From Xenopus tropicalis (lineage: Eukaryota; Chordata; Amphibia; Anura; Pipidae), in assembly GCF_000004195.4 (NCBI RefSeq), contig NC_030685.2, positions 58,776,048 to 58,840,047 of the forward strand: a stretch of 64,000 bases of DNA. Reading direction: 5' to 3'. Under the pieces are notes generated by a model. That model had not been told where the DNA came from. It searched no databases and was given only the letters and a program-made list of their open reading frames with translations. Below, one piece after another: positions 1-9,512 of this stretch (the first letter of the stretch is position 1; each line of letters starts with the position of its first letter). Both the position numbers and the translations under genes were made by a program.

Positions 1-827
1 ACCTTCTACCTTATAAACTTAAAATGACAGGATTTGGACACCCAAACTCTGTTGTTTACAGTCTGCACTAGAATACTCTGTGATGTGCAGACATTTTTCA
101 TTCAGGTTTGCATTGCTTTCTTGCAACGCTGGGCCCCTCAGGGCAGTATTATTGTGTGGTTTCTCATGGGACTCCAAAAACATTTAGTAAGATTAATTGG
201 CTTCTGATATGTATGTGTATTATAGTATTTAAGCTTCACTGAGGCTGGGACAGTGTTGCCGAATATGTAGGTATTATGTATATAAAGGATAAGTAGTCTG
301 GTGGGAAGATTGGCTGTATTTAGCTTGTGAGTCTGGAACAATCTGCACAATTAATCACCCTTTAAAATCTATATTGCACAATTTCTTTACCATGAGTATG
401 ATAAAGCATTAAGGCAAGCTAAATAGAGAGGAAAAGACAAGAACAATAGCAAAGGCCTTTGCACTTCAAGACTTTGCCATAGAAAATCAAATCAAAAGAA
501 AACTGAAACAATTCCAAAACAGGAAGCATTTTGTTAAAAGAATGTACATACGGGCGTCTTTCAGACTCCCATTGTGTTTCACATCCTTGGTGCAATTTTA
601 AAAAGCTGCAATTTGAACAACAAAAGGTCAGTCACTGTAAAATATAATGTAATGTAGTTCTTTGTCTATAAAATCATTTCTTGAAATAGTGCCAACTTAT
701 GCAAACTATATTATGTATGTTTTTTTTTAATGAATTACTTTTTTTTAAATCGACCTTACATAAAGTCCATACATGGACGGTCTCTCCAATGTCAGCTGTG
801 GATCTCTTAGAGATACCTTAAGCCTCT
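1..827. other. Unique sequence, no gene seen
   Basis: AT-rich sequence with no coding pattern, terminal inverted repeat or tandem array that I can recognise. The only low-complexity piece is a T run near 721-728. It ends at the TCT target duplication of the next element. Confidence 0.5.
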
Positions 828-1230
828 GGGCCTGATTCACTAAAGTGCGCTAAAATTTATCGCACGCCTTTTTGCGTTAAAATAGACGCGATAATTAGCG
901 TGCGATTCACCATAGTATTATCGCGTGCGTTAAGTCACCATATCACATGCGTTTTTTTTCGCGCGACCGCATGCGCTAGTTTTAACGCATGCGTTAATTT
1001 CCGCGCTGAAAAGAATACGATCACATGATTCACAAACACTTAGGCGCGCTAAATATCGCATTAGGCTATGCGAAAATTAACACCTACTACAGGCAGGCGA
1101 TAAATTATAGAAAAGTACAGTAAATGAGTTTTTGGCAATAAAATATGGACTTACAGTGTTATTTATTCAAGTATGTGTCTTTTTACTCAATTTTACTAAA
1201 GTCTTGGCATGTATGGAATTTCGCTTCTAA

Positions 1231-1306
1231 TATACAGTACTATAGCGGTAAATATTTAGTCGCCAAAATATACAGTACTATAGCGGTAAATATTTAGTCG
1301 CACAAA
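1231..1306. repeat. 38-bp tandem duplication
   Basis: Two head-to-tail copies starting at 1231 and 1269 share the core tatacagtactatagcggt. The duplication lies inside the palindromic element and is absent from the sister copy at 54528-55192, so it arose after the family spread. Confidence 0.8.
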
Positions 1307-1460
1307 ATACATTACTAGGTATAACAATTATAGAAAAGTACAGTAAATGAGCAGTTTGCAGGGAAATGGTCATTTTTAATACAGTAATTTTCCGCAAGTA
1401 TTGGCGCGTATGGCTAACATGGTGTGTGTTCATTCGCACGACTATTTATATGCGGCTACA

Positions 1461-1614
1461 AGTGATGAAATGTTTCGCCAGGCATGGATTCGCAGCTAAC
1501 TTTTGGACGTGCAGCGAATTTTTCCACGGCAAATTTTTTTGCCGTTTTGTGGATCTTTCGAAAGATTTGCTAATTTTGTTACCAAAGATAACCAGAACAC
1601 ATTTGCTCATCACT
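1461..1614. mobile_element. Small nested MITE with AGTGATGA ends
   Basis: The 154-bp segment begins AGTGATGAAATG and ends with its inverse, CATTTGCTCATCACT. The same end motif (gatgagcaaattt or tttgctcatcac) recurs at 17800-17833, 42465-42650 and 60540-60584, so it is a dispersed family. This copy sits inside the AT-rich tandem region of the larger palindromic element and is therefore younger than that element. Confidence 0.7.
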
Positions 1615-1619
1615 AGTGG

Positions 1620-1860
1620 CTACTATTTATAAGCATCTACTATTTATATGCTACCATTTATATGCTACTATTCATATGTGGCTACTATTTATAAGCATCT
1701 ACTATTTATATGCTACCATTTATATGCTACTATTCATATGTGGCTACTATTTATAAGCATCTACTATTTATATGCTACCATTTATATGCTACCAATTTAT
1801 ATGTGGCTAATATTTATATACACTATTTATATGCGGCGACAATTTATATACACTATTTAA
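1620..1860. repeat. 62-bp tandem array built from 15-16-bp subunits
   Basis: Copies start at 1620, 1682 and 1744, an exact 62-bp step, then the array degenerates to about 1860. Each copy is made of variants of ctactatttatatg. Reading frames across it, rich in Tyr, Ile and Leu, are artefacts of the repeat. Confidence 0.9.
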
Positions 1861-2092
1861 AGCTACTATTTATATCCAGCGACTAAACGCGAGCGTTATT
1901 TAGCGCATGTACCGGCAAATACCACATTGAAATAGTCTTTGCGAGTTAAATAACGCATGCAATATCGCACGTAAAATAGTGCAAGTATGCTTATAGTGAA
2001 AATTTGTGCGAAAAGTCGCGAAAATTAAGACGCGATAAAATTTTTACCGCACGCTATAAATAGCGCGCGTTATTTTGCACTTTAGCCCCTCT

Positions 2093-2525
2093 GTGTCTTC
2101 TCTGACAATTTCCATTACTTAATAATAGATTTAAATAATGCCAGGGATGTTTAAGTCCATTTTATTTCCAAGCTGTATCACAACAGAATGTAATAAAAAT
2201 ACATGGAGGTGAATACTTATGCAGGGCACAATAAAGGCACACCTTGAATTTGTTCATAGACTACACTGTGAAAAATAAAAGACAATAGGGCACCCAATAA
2301 ACCACATCTGGGCAGGAAGAAAAGCAAAACAAACAACTACACACATATATCGAACGAGCCATACCACAATTAATATTGCCAACAAAGATGCTTCCAAATG
2401 TAATTGACTACAGACATCCCAAATACTACCATAGTAGACATTTTAAAACAACACAATAACATCATGAAGACGCTCCCAGCAAGGAAATAACAGGAAATGG
2501 CTATACAAATGATTCATGATTCTTA
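2093..2525. other. Unassigned sequence
   Basis: No end repeats or tandem structure seen. It may contain more upstream LINE sequence belonging to the fragment that follows, but I cannot read a convincing frame here. Confidence 0.35.
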
Positions 2526-2534
2526 ACTTACCCC

Positions 2535-2725
2535 AGTCAAAAGGCACAAAATGGGTAACCTTCCTTCAGATGGATGCTGCTCCCCAAAAGCAAATCCTAT
2601 ACATAGCCTATGGTCATGCCCTCTGATCCAACTATTCTGGCAATAAACTCATACTTGACAGAGATGATGGGAAAACCTCTCCAAATACACATGGAATGGG
2701 CATTATTCAGTAACACTGAAGCTAA
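2535..2725 (+). pseudogene. L1-like LINE ORF2 C-terminal fragment, broken
   Basis: From about 2538 the frame reads VKRHKMGNLPSDGCC and then HSLWSCPLIQLFWQ at 2603-2644, ending in a stop. This matches the usual C-terminal signature of L1-clade LINE polymerases: a cysteine pair, then H..W.CP....FW. In another frame just downstream (2648 on) it continues YLTEMMGKPLQIHMEWALF, which fits the next block of the same region. The change of frame and the stop codons show that it is dead. Nothing upstream can be read as the polymerase core, so this is a 5'-truncated insertion or an old remnant. The family assignment is from memory of the motif. Confidence 0.55.
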
Positions 2726-3727
2726 CCCCAGCTTCAGTGCTTGAAAAAAAAGTTTTTCAATACATGGCTCTCATATACAGTATATCCTCCCTTCCATATC
2801 CAATCCGATACCTTACAATCCACATATTTTAACAAACCGCATGGTACAACACAGACATTTTAAAGGGACACACCTCACCCATACTATGGTCATGGTGTCC
2901 CTTATTCTTGAGGTTGAGATGTGGTTACAGGAGTGGGGGGGTCAGGTCTGCGTGCTTCAGTCTGAGGCACTATTCCAACTGCACTTGAAGAGAAAAGGCT
3001 AACAGCCGACACAGGGCCGATTCAAACTTTTCCTTTGTTACTAATGATGGCAGCTAATCAATTCTATCTTTGTATAAAGGCTGAGCATGTCACCCTGTGG
3101 GAGTCATTCGTTAAAGTCCTAAACATCCTGGATTACAGGATAATCTGAGCATTAGCTAATGCTTTCTTTGCTGCTACCTGCTACTTTGTTTTACATGGAA
3201 CTGTGAAGAGACATAAAAAAACTCAGTATGTTCCCACTGCCTTTGTGTTTAACTTTCTTCTTACTGAAGGATCTGCAGAGCCTCAGACTTCCACCCAGAC
3301 AAGAATCTGTACTGTATGGTTTTCTCAGTGCTTTGGCTTTTCTGAGGCATTGTGTGGGTGGGTTTACCCAGGTTACAAGAACCCACCAGATGTCATAAAT
3401 AACTGGAAAAGCTCAGACTTTGTGTAACAGAAACCTCTGTGAGTCAGTGGCTGGAACTATATGCAACTTGGAGACAGGCCAGCCTAACGTCACTGGACAT
3501 TTTTAAGCAGACTCTTGAATATGCAACTACAGAATTTTGAGCACATGATATATCTCACACGCACTAGGTTCAGTTTCTATACATTTAGTATTCTATAGTT
3601 TTAAATGTGATTTATTTGATTTCCTTATGATGCTGAAGGTATTAGATGACATTTTCCTCATATTGAAATTCATCTTCAAAAATTCTTGCTCAGTTGTACT
3701 TAAATAAAGGTTTATGACTTTTATGTC
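2726..3727. other. Unassigned sequence, possibly LINE 3' tail then unique DNA
   Basis: The first few hundred bases may be the 3' untranslated part of the L1-like fragment. An open frame at 3203-3427 (74 codons) has no recognisable domain and looks like chance. Confidence 0.35.
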
Positions 3728-3730
3728 TTA

Positions 3731-3984
3731 AGGTCCCCATACACGGGCCGATTCTAGCTGCTGATATTGGTCCCTTAGACCGATTCGGCAGCTAATCGGG
3801 CCGTGTATGGGCACTACCGACGACACAATCTCGATCGGGCAGGTTTAAAAATCTAGTCGGAACTAGATTTTGCCAACTTTGCCTATACCTGTCGTTATAA
3901 TTCGATCGCTTGACCCCAGGGATCGAATTAGCCTGGATTCTCCCGATATCGCCCACCCGTAGGTCTTAAGATGTATGGGGACCT
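3731..3984. mobile_element. MITE with TTA duplication (ggccatacacg group)
   Basis: The element runs from AGGTCCCCATACACGGGC to its inverse, GTATGGGGACCT. It is flanked by TTA at 3728-3730 and 3985-3987. The interior has nested inverted repeats such as gattcggcagctaatcggg and the pair attcgatcgc / gatcgaatta. Related copies are at 6070, 22719, 29052, 33957 and 45280. Confidence 0.8.
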
Positions 3985-4136
3985 TTAGCTATGGCCAAAG
4001 ACTGTGCTCCTGTTGCTTTTTCTTTCCTGTTTACCCATTTTTGGCTGTATGTTCAGCTAATTTTGTCAGATCCTTCACCTTGTTAAAGGAGAAGGAAAGG
4101 CTAATAAAGAGTTAATCTTAAAGGAGAAGGAAAGGC

Positions 4137-4183
4137 AAAGTCACTTGGGGGTGCCAAAATGTTAGGCACCCCCAAGTGACTTT
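4137..4183. repeat. Perfect 19-bp hairpin
   Basis: Arms 4137-4155 and 4165-4183 are exact inverse copies (core cacttgggggtgcc) with a 9-nt loop. It belongs to the terminal part of the T2 element. Confidence 0.9.
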
Positions 4184-4199
4184 AACCGCTTACCTCGTA

Positions 4200-4245
4200 C
4201 CCCGGGCTGGTGCCCCTGTTCAGAGAAAACAGCACCAGCCCGGGG
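4200..4245. repeat. GC-rich 14-bp hairpin
   Basis: Arms CCCCGGGCTGGTGC (4200-4213) and GCACCAGCCCGGGG (4232-4245) are perfect inverses. It lies 17 bp after the previous hairpin, inside the T2 element. Confidence 0.9.
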
Positions 4246-4832
4246 CATCTGGAGCGGAGTGCTTCCTCCTTCCGGCTTCCGCTTTCTAAAATGCCGGTGA
4301 CCGGGCATGCACATTAGAGCGAAAAAGCCAACTTTAATGTTTAAGTTCGGCTTTTCACTCTACGAATCACGCAGCGAATCACAAAGGAAAATGCTGAGCT
4401 GTGTAAAGAAGATTCCCAGAATGCATCGCTCCTGCACAGACACTACGACCAGCTACTCAGGAAGCAGGAAGTGCATGCGCATTTACCTTGTGCTGTGAGC
4501 GCGCTTTCCCATCTCACAAGCAGGAGCGGCTGGGGTAGAGTGGGTCGCGCGCGCGTCTAGGGGTGGGAGATAGTTCACGCATGCGCATTAACTTACGCAG
4601 CGCCATGTTGGACTAAGTTAAATATCCAACATGACGGCCGCAATAGAGGCAAATGAGTGCTCAGAACAAACAGCGAGTGCTCGAAATTACCAGAAAAAGG
4701 TGAAAAAATTTAGCGATCAGCTACAGGTACATGTGGCCTATCTATGTATGGGGTCAACTTTTAAACCCTTTCCTTCTCCTTTAAAGGGAGCTCTGTCTTA
4801 TGTTGTCTGTTTTCACAACATCATTACATTTT

Positions 4833-5421
4833 GGGGCACATTTAGTAAGACACAAATTCGAATCCGAATTGGAAAAATCCGATTGGAAAACGAACATTTT
4901 GCGACTTTTTCGTATTTGTTGCGATTTTTTCGGCGCCTTTACGACTTTTTCGGAAATTGTCGCGACTTTTTCGTTACTAATACGAATTGCACGACAAAAC
5001 GCGAGTTTTTCGTAGCCATTACGATGCGCTCGTATCTTGTTGCGACTTTTTCGTATTGAGCGCTCGTAAGCGGCGGCCGAAACTTTCAGACTTAGCATGA
5101 TTTTGGAAGCCTCCCATGGGACTCAATGGCACTCTGCAGCTCCAACCTGGCCCAAGTAAAGTCACCATACTGAAGCTTGAATGAATCCGAATCTTTCGTA
5201 CTCGGCACGAAGGCTACGAAAAAGTCGCGACAAAATACGAGCGCATTGTAACGGCTACGAAAAACTCGCGTTTTTTCGCGCAAATCGTATTGGTAACGAA
5301 AAAGTCGCGACAATTTCCAAAAAAGTCGTAAAGGCGCTGAAAAAATCGCAAAATACCGATCATTACGAAAAAAACGCAATCGGACGCATTCGGCCGGATC
5401 GTGAGTAAGTAAATGGGCCCC
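4833..5421. mobile_element. Palindromic Harbinger-like MITE (TTCGTA family), copy 1
   Basis: Left end GGGGCACATTTAGTAAGAC, right end GTAAGTAAATGGGCCCC, with TTT on both sides (4830-4832, 5422-5424). Most of the 589 bp is an imperfect palindrome of gactttttcgta and tacgaaaaagtcg words around a centre near 5100-5180. Other copies are at 15173, 36727 and 37777. Overlapping open frames on both strands here, rich in Phe, Arg and Lys, come from the palindrome and are not genes. Confidence 0.85.
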
Positions 5422-5424
5422 TTT

Positions 5425-6069
5425 GTGTTAGTGTGGTGCTACTGACCTTCTTGGGGAATTTCTAAAGATACCATGGTTTTTTAAACCCAGAGACAGCAGT
5501 TGCTAGGTTTCTTCAGGTCTGGAGACAGGGACATAATATTCTCTTAACAATGTCACGAGTAAAATGAGGAGATAATTTTCAGCCTGTTAAACCAATACAT
5601 TGTTATTGTCAGGCCTAACCATGTTTAAATTATTTAGTCCTTGCATAAGGATGTGGTTAAAAAACTGTACAATGCTGCAGTTTTTGTTTAGTTTGATTTA
5701 AACAGGATGAAAAGATGGTTTGTGGGTTATAAATTGTTGGTGGTGGGCAACTGTGTAACAAGCATGGGTCTGGCTGCGGAAAAAGAGATTTGGAATATTA
5801 CAGATAGCCACAAGTACAACTGATTTTGGGAATAGTATGCAATTTTGCTTCTCAGGACCTCTGAAAGGATTCTGTCCAGGGCAGCTTCTGTAACCACTGC
5901 CTTGATAGAAAAGGGAGACAGTGTAGGGATTAGTGACAGAGAGGAAAAAGGTTTAAATAGATAAAATAGGCTATAGATAAAATGCTTTTCCTAGGGCTTT
6001 TTAATTGAAGTTATTGACACCTTTCAAATATACTTGGGGGTAATTCTAGCCTTTACTAAGCCTTTCTAA
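5425..6069. other. Unique sequence
   Basis: No reading frame, end repeats or tandem structure seen in this stretch. Confidence 0.45.
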
Positions 6070-6428
6070 AGGTCACCATACACGTTAAGATCCACTCTCT
6101 TGGCGAGGTCACCAAGCAAGCGGATCTTCTCCCGATATCCCCACCTATGGGTGGGCAGTATCAGGCAAATTTAGGCTAATTCGATCCCTTGGGCCAACCG
6201 ATCGAATTATAACAATGGCAATTGTCGCAGTCGGTTCGGGGACCGCATCAACAAGCCGATGCAGTCCCCCATCCGACTAAATCTTTTAACCTGTCCGATC
6301 GATATCTGGCCAATCTCAGGCCAGATATTGGTCGGGCATGCTTGTCGTTGCTGCCCCTACACAGCCGATAAGCTGCCGGATCGGTCTAAGGGACTGATAT
6401 CGGCAGCTACAATTCGCCCATAGTAGCC
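6070..6428. mobile_element. MITE of the ggccatacacg group, decayed right end
   Basis: Begins AGGTCACCATACACG after TAA (6067-6069). The interior has paired inverse words: caccaagcaagcggatc, the cacctatgggtgggc palindrome, and ctggcc..ggccag. It is about 350 bp, longer than the 254-bp relative at 3731. The right end (attcgcccatagtagcc) has lost the match to the left end. Confidence 0.7.
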
Positions 6429-6713
6429 AACAAATCTCCCCATGTGCTATTAGCTTTAGAATAATGATCAGATTAGAATGGACATTAGGTGTAATTAACT
6501 TGTTCTGTGCTTAAAACAGTCCATACTTTGTATCTATGCATTGTTCGGGGCTGGCTAGAGGTAAAAAAGGAAAAGTAACACTAAAATTTTTTAAGTAAAA
6601 AAGCTATTCTACCCTGCACCAATAACTGCCCTATCCTGCAAACCACTTAGTATTTTAAATGCTTTAATAGAAAATACCTGCTAAAACTTGGCTTCCTGTC
6701 AATTTAACTACGG

Positions 6714-8009
6714 CAGTGCTGTCCAACTTCTGTGGTACCGAGGGCCGGAATTTTTCCGACCTACGTGGTGGAGGGCCGATGATGGAAGCCAGTTTTGACC
6801 ACTCCCCTTTTTGAAACTGCACCCACTTGAAACCACACCCGTGTTATCACATGACCATACCCATATTAATGGTTATAGTACAGCAAAAACCTGCCATACT
6901 CTGCCTTCCCTACCCTGCCTGTGTGTGCCATACTCTGCCTGCCCTATCCTGCCTGTGTGTGCCATACTCTGCCTTCCCTACCCTGCCTGTGTGCGCCATA
7001 CTCTGCCTGCCCTACCCTGCCTGTGTGCCATACTCTCTCTGCCCTACCCTGCCTGTGTGCGCCATACTCTGCCTTCCCTACCCTGCCTGCGTGTGCCATA
7101 CGTTGACTGTGTGTGCCATTCTTGGCTGGTTTGTGCCATACTTGGCCTGTGTGTGCCATACTCTGCCTTCCCTACCCTGCCTGTGTGTGCCATACTCTGC
7201 CTGCCCTACCCTGCCTGTGTGCCATACTCTCTCTGCCCTACCCTGCCTGTGTGCGCCATACTCTGCCTTCCCTACCCTGCCTGCGTGTGCCATACGTTGA
7301 CTGTGTGTGCCATTCTTGGCTGGTTTGTGCCATACTTGGCCTGTGTGTGCCATACTCTGCCTTCCCTACCCTGCCTCTGTGTGCCATACTCTGCCTGCCC
7401 TACCCTGCCTGTGTGCCATACTCTTTCTGCCCTACCCTGCCTGTGTGCGCCATACTCTGCCTTCCCTACCCTGCCTGCGTGTGCTATACTCTGCCTGCCC
7501 TACCCTGCCTGTGTGTGCCATACTCTGCCTGCCCTACCTTGCCTGTGTGTGCCATACTCTGCCTGCAGGCACACAGGCAGCATACAGTGACACAATGCTG
7601 GCACTGCTCCTATAGTCTGCACAATAACTATATATTAAAAAACTTTTTACTTGCAGTACCACCACAGTATATGTTCTTGTAGTGTGCAGGGATTATTTGT
7701 GGGTTTCTACTGCTCCTACATTCTGTCTGAGGTGTGAACAGGGGAACAATGGGAGTGATTACAGTCTGAGCCTGAGGTGTGAACACTGCAGGGGGTGAAC
7801 ATTGCAGAGATTAAAAGGTGTGAACAACACAGGACAACACTTTTAAACAATACAGCCTGATTACAGCCTGAATCTGAGGTGTGAACCATGCAGGGGGGGC
7901 AGTTAACCACAGTACTGATACCATTTAAAGCTTACACAAGAGTAAGCCATCAAAGCAGCCAGACAGGTGGAGGGTCACACAGAGGGGGGCCGCCAGTTGG
8001 ACAGCACTG
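6714..8009. mobile_element. Non-autonomous hAT element with 8-bp target duplication
   Basis: The termini are CAGTGCTGTCCAACT and AGTTGGACAGCACTG, perfect inverse repeats. The duplication AACTACGG is intact on both sides (6706-6713 and 8010-8017). An 8-bp duplication and CAG..CTG ends are diagnostic of the hAT superfamily. No transposase is visible. The interior is mostly a minisatellite (6893-7566) followed by degenerate repeats of ctgaggtgtgaac (about 7729-7885). Confidence 0.92.
6893..7566. repeat. Minisatellite with 194-bp higher-order repeat
   Basis: Basic units of about 29-36 bp are variants of ccatactctgcc, taccctgcctg and tgtgtg. They are arranged in a higher-order block that repeats every 194 bp: block starts are 6962, 7156 and 7350, the last incomplete. 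Markers such as ccatacgttgactg occur at 7096 and 7290, exactly 194 bp apart. The array stays open in several frames and gives Cys/Leu/Pro-rich open frames of up to 259 codons, which I read as artefacts. Confidence 0.92.
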
Positions 8010-8243
8010 AACTACGGCGATACGGCAAAGGAAGGAGCTGCATCAACTATGCGACCTAGCCTGACTCCTTCCTATATAGAAAGAAGGCTAGGCTCGATCA
8101 ATCGATCGTTGGAAGCCAAGTTTTAGCAGGTATTTTCTATTAAAGCATTTAAAATACTAAGTGGTTTGCAGGATAGGGCAGTTATTGGTGCAGGGTAGAA
8201 TAGCTTTTTTACTTAAAAAATTTTAGTGTTACTTTTCCTTTAA

Positions 8244-8565
8244 AACAAACCAGTTGCTTCATTCAAAAACAAGCCATTTAGCTCACTGTCCCATTAAGGT
8301 AAGGAAGTACTGCTGCTCTGCATATAATAACTGCAATCATTTGTAGGTTTAGCTCTTTAGGAACCCAGTCATCAATACTTGACTTCATTCATGTAAAGAT
8401 AGAAGATAGGCATTGCATCGGGTAAAAGAATAAATCACTGTTCCAAAACATCAGCAATTAAAGATTTAAACACTTGGAAAGCTTGTTTAAATGCTGTAGG
8501 ATGTTGTTACACCCTATAAGGAAAAGCACCAAATAATTTGTTTTGTAGATGAAGGTTGAAGAGAA
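8244..8565. other. Unique spacer
   Basis: Short unassigned stretch between two T2-type elements. Confidence 0.4.
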
Positions 8566-9508
8566 AGATATCAGAATAGCACTCAATAGTAAGAAATCCA
8601 AGTCCAGCTTGGGACTCCTCCAGTTACATGGGAGTAGGAGAAATAATAGGTAATCTGAAAGCAGTTCTAATGTGTAGCGCTGGCTTCTTCTGAAAGTTCA
8701 GAATTACAATGCACTGAGATGGCGCCTATACACCATTACAACAAAAACAAACTGCATTTCTTGGTTCAAGAATAAAATCTTAAATCAGTAAATATTGTCC
8801 TTTTACATTTACCTTTCCCTTGATCCACCATTTAGTGATGGGCTGTGTGCTCCCTCAGAGATCACCTGACAGGAAATAATGCAGCTCTAATTGTAAGACG
8901 AAGTAGTGTGGGAGCAAACTCTATCCATTCATTGGCTGATGGGGCCTAGCATGTATGTGCGCCTTGGCTTGCTTGTGTGCACTGTGAATCCTATGATCCC
9001 AGGAAACAGCCCTCAATTCTTAAATTGGCAATTTTCTATTTAGAAGTAACCAATAGCACATACAGGTATAGGACCCATTATCCAGAATGCTGGAGACCAA
9101 GGGTATTCTGGATAAGGGGTCTTTCCGTAATTTGGATCTCCATACCTTAAGTCTACTAAAAATCAATAAAACGTTAAACCCAATAGGATTGTTTTGTATC
9201 CAATAATATTTATCTTAATTGTGATCAATTACAAGGTACTGTTTTATTACTACAGAGAAAAAGGAAATCAGTTTTAAAATTCTGAATTATTTGATTAAAA
9301 TGGTGTCTATGGAAGACGGGCTTTTCGTAATTCAGAGCTTTATGGATAATGGGTTTCCGGATAAGGAATCCCATACCTGTACTACTAAAAAAGTATATCT
9401 TTATGAAAATGGTTTATTTAGATGAAGCAGGGTTTTACATATGAGCTTGTTTATGCAATATATTTTTATAGAGACCTACATTGTTTGGGGTTATAGTTTT
9501 CCTTTAAG
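8566..9508. mobile_element. T2-type MITE, left-truncated and split by a TA-target MITE
   Basis: 8566-8740 matches 60361-60530 closely (atatcagaatagcactcaat, then cagttctaatgtgtagcgct). The right end is tagttttcctttaag with TTAA at 9507-9510. The sequence on both sides of the MITE at 9063-9379 joins smoothly into one T2-like body, so the two parts were once continuous. The left terminus is missing. Confidence 0.7.
9063..9379. mobile_element. TA-target MITE (CAGGTATNGGACC ends)
   Basis: Begins CAGGTATAGGACC and ends with the inverse pattern CCCATACCTG, flanked by TA on both sides. Inner landmarks are ttattactacagagaaaaag and tccataccttaagtctac. A TA duplication fits a Tc1/mariner-type family. 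Further copies are at 28258, 29383, 34102, 40109 and 63330. Confidence 0.88.
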
Positions 9509-9512
9509 AGAT

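Larger units (their letters stand above)
828..2089. mobile_element. Palindromic Harbinger-like MITE, expanded copy
   Basis: The ends are inverted repeats: GGGCCTGATTCACTAAAGTG at the left and, read on the other strand, GGGGCTAAAGTGC at the right. Both flanks carry TCT (825-827 and 2090-2092), a 3-bp target duplication. The interior is full of CpG-rich GCG and CGC runs around TTAA-like cores (gcgttaa, acgcatgcg) that can fold back. A shorter copy of the same family lies at 54528-55192. This copy is about twice as long because it has gained a 38-bp duplication, an AT-rich tandem array and a separate nested MITE. A 3-bp duplication fits the PIF/Harbinger superfamily; the name is inference. No transposase is present. 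Confidence 0.75.
4083..4784. mobile_element. T2-type (Kolobok-like) MITE, GC-rich, doubled left end
   Basis: The left end TTAAAGGAGAAGGAAAGG occurs twice, at 4083 and again at 4118. The right end is the inverse, CCTTTCCTTCTCCTTTAA, finishing at 4784. TTAA duplications with AGGRR-type termini are characteristic of Xenopus T2 MITEs. The body is unusually CpG-rich for this window (for example ggtcgcgcgcgcgtctag near 4544) and holds two strong hairpins. The two left ends lead into different sequence, so one T2 element probably inserted next to or into another. Confidence 0.75.
6568..8239. mobile_element. T2-like MITE split by a hAT element
   Basis: About 135 bp at each end are inverse copies: AGGAAAAGTAACACTAAAA at 6568 and its complement ending at 8239. 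Both run inward through the inverse pair gccctatcctgcaaacc / ggtttgcaggatagggc and on to aaacttggcttcc. TTAA is intact on the right (8240-8243) and mutated to AAAA on the left. Removing the hAT insertion and one copy of its duplication leaves a roughly 370-bp element, normal for a T2 MITE. Confidence 0.8.

Noticed and set aside
4200..4640. CpG-rich stretch considered as a gene promoter island
   Set aside because: It is the interior of a T2-type MITE with TTAA ends; no exon or transcript signal lies beside it.
4631..5408. Frames on both strands rich in Phe, Arg and Lys
   Set aside because: They mostly cross the palindromic MITE at 4833-5421, whose two arms give mirror frames; similar frames appear in every copy of the family.
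6811..7682. Open frames of 157-259 codons rich in Cys, Leu and Pro
   Set aside because: They run through the 194-bp-period minisatellite in several frames at once; the residue repeats mirror the DNA units.
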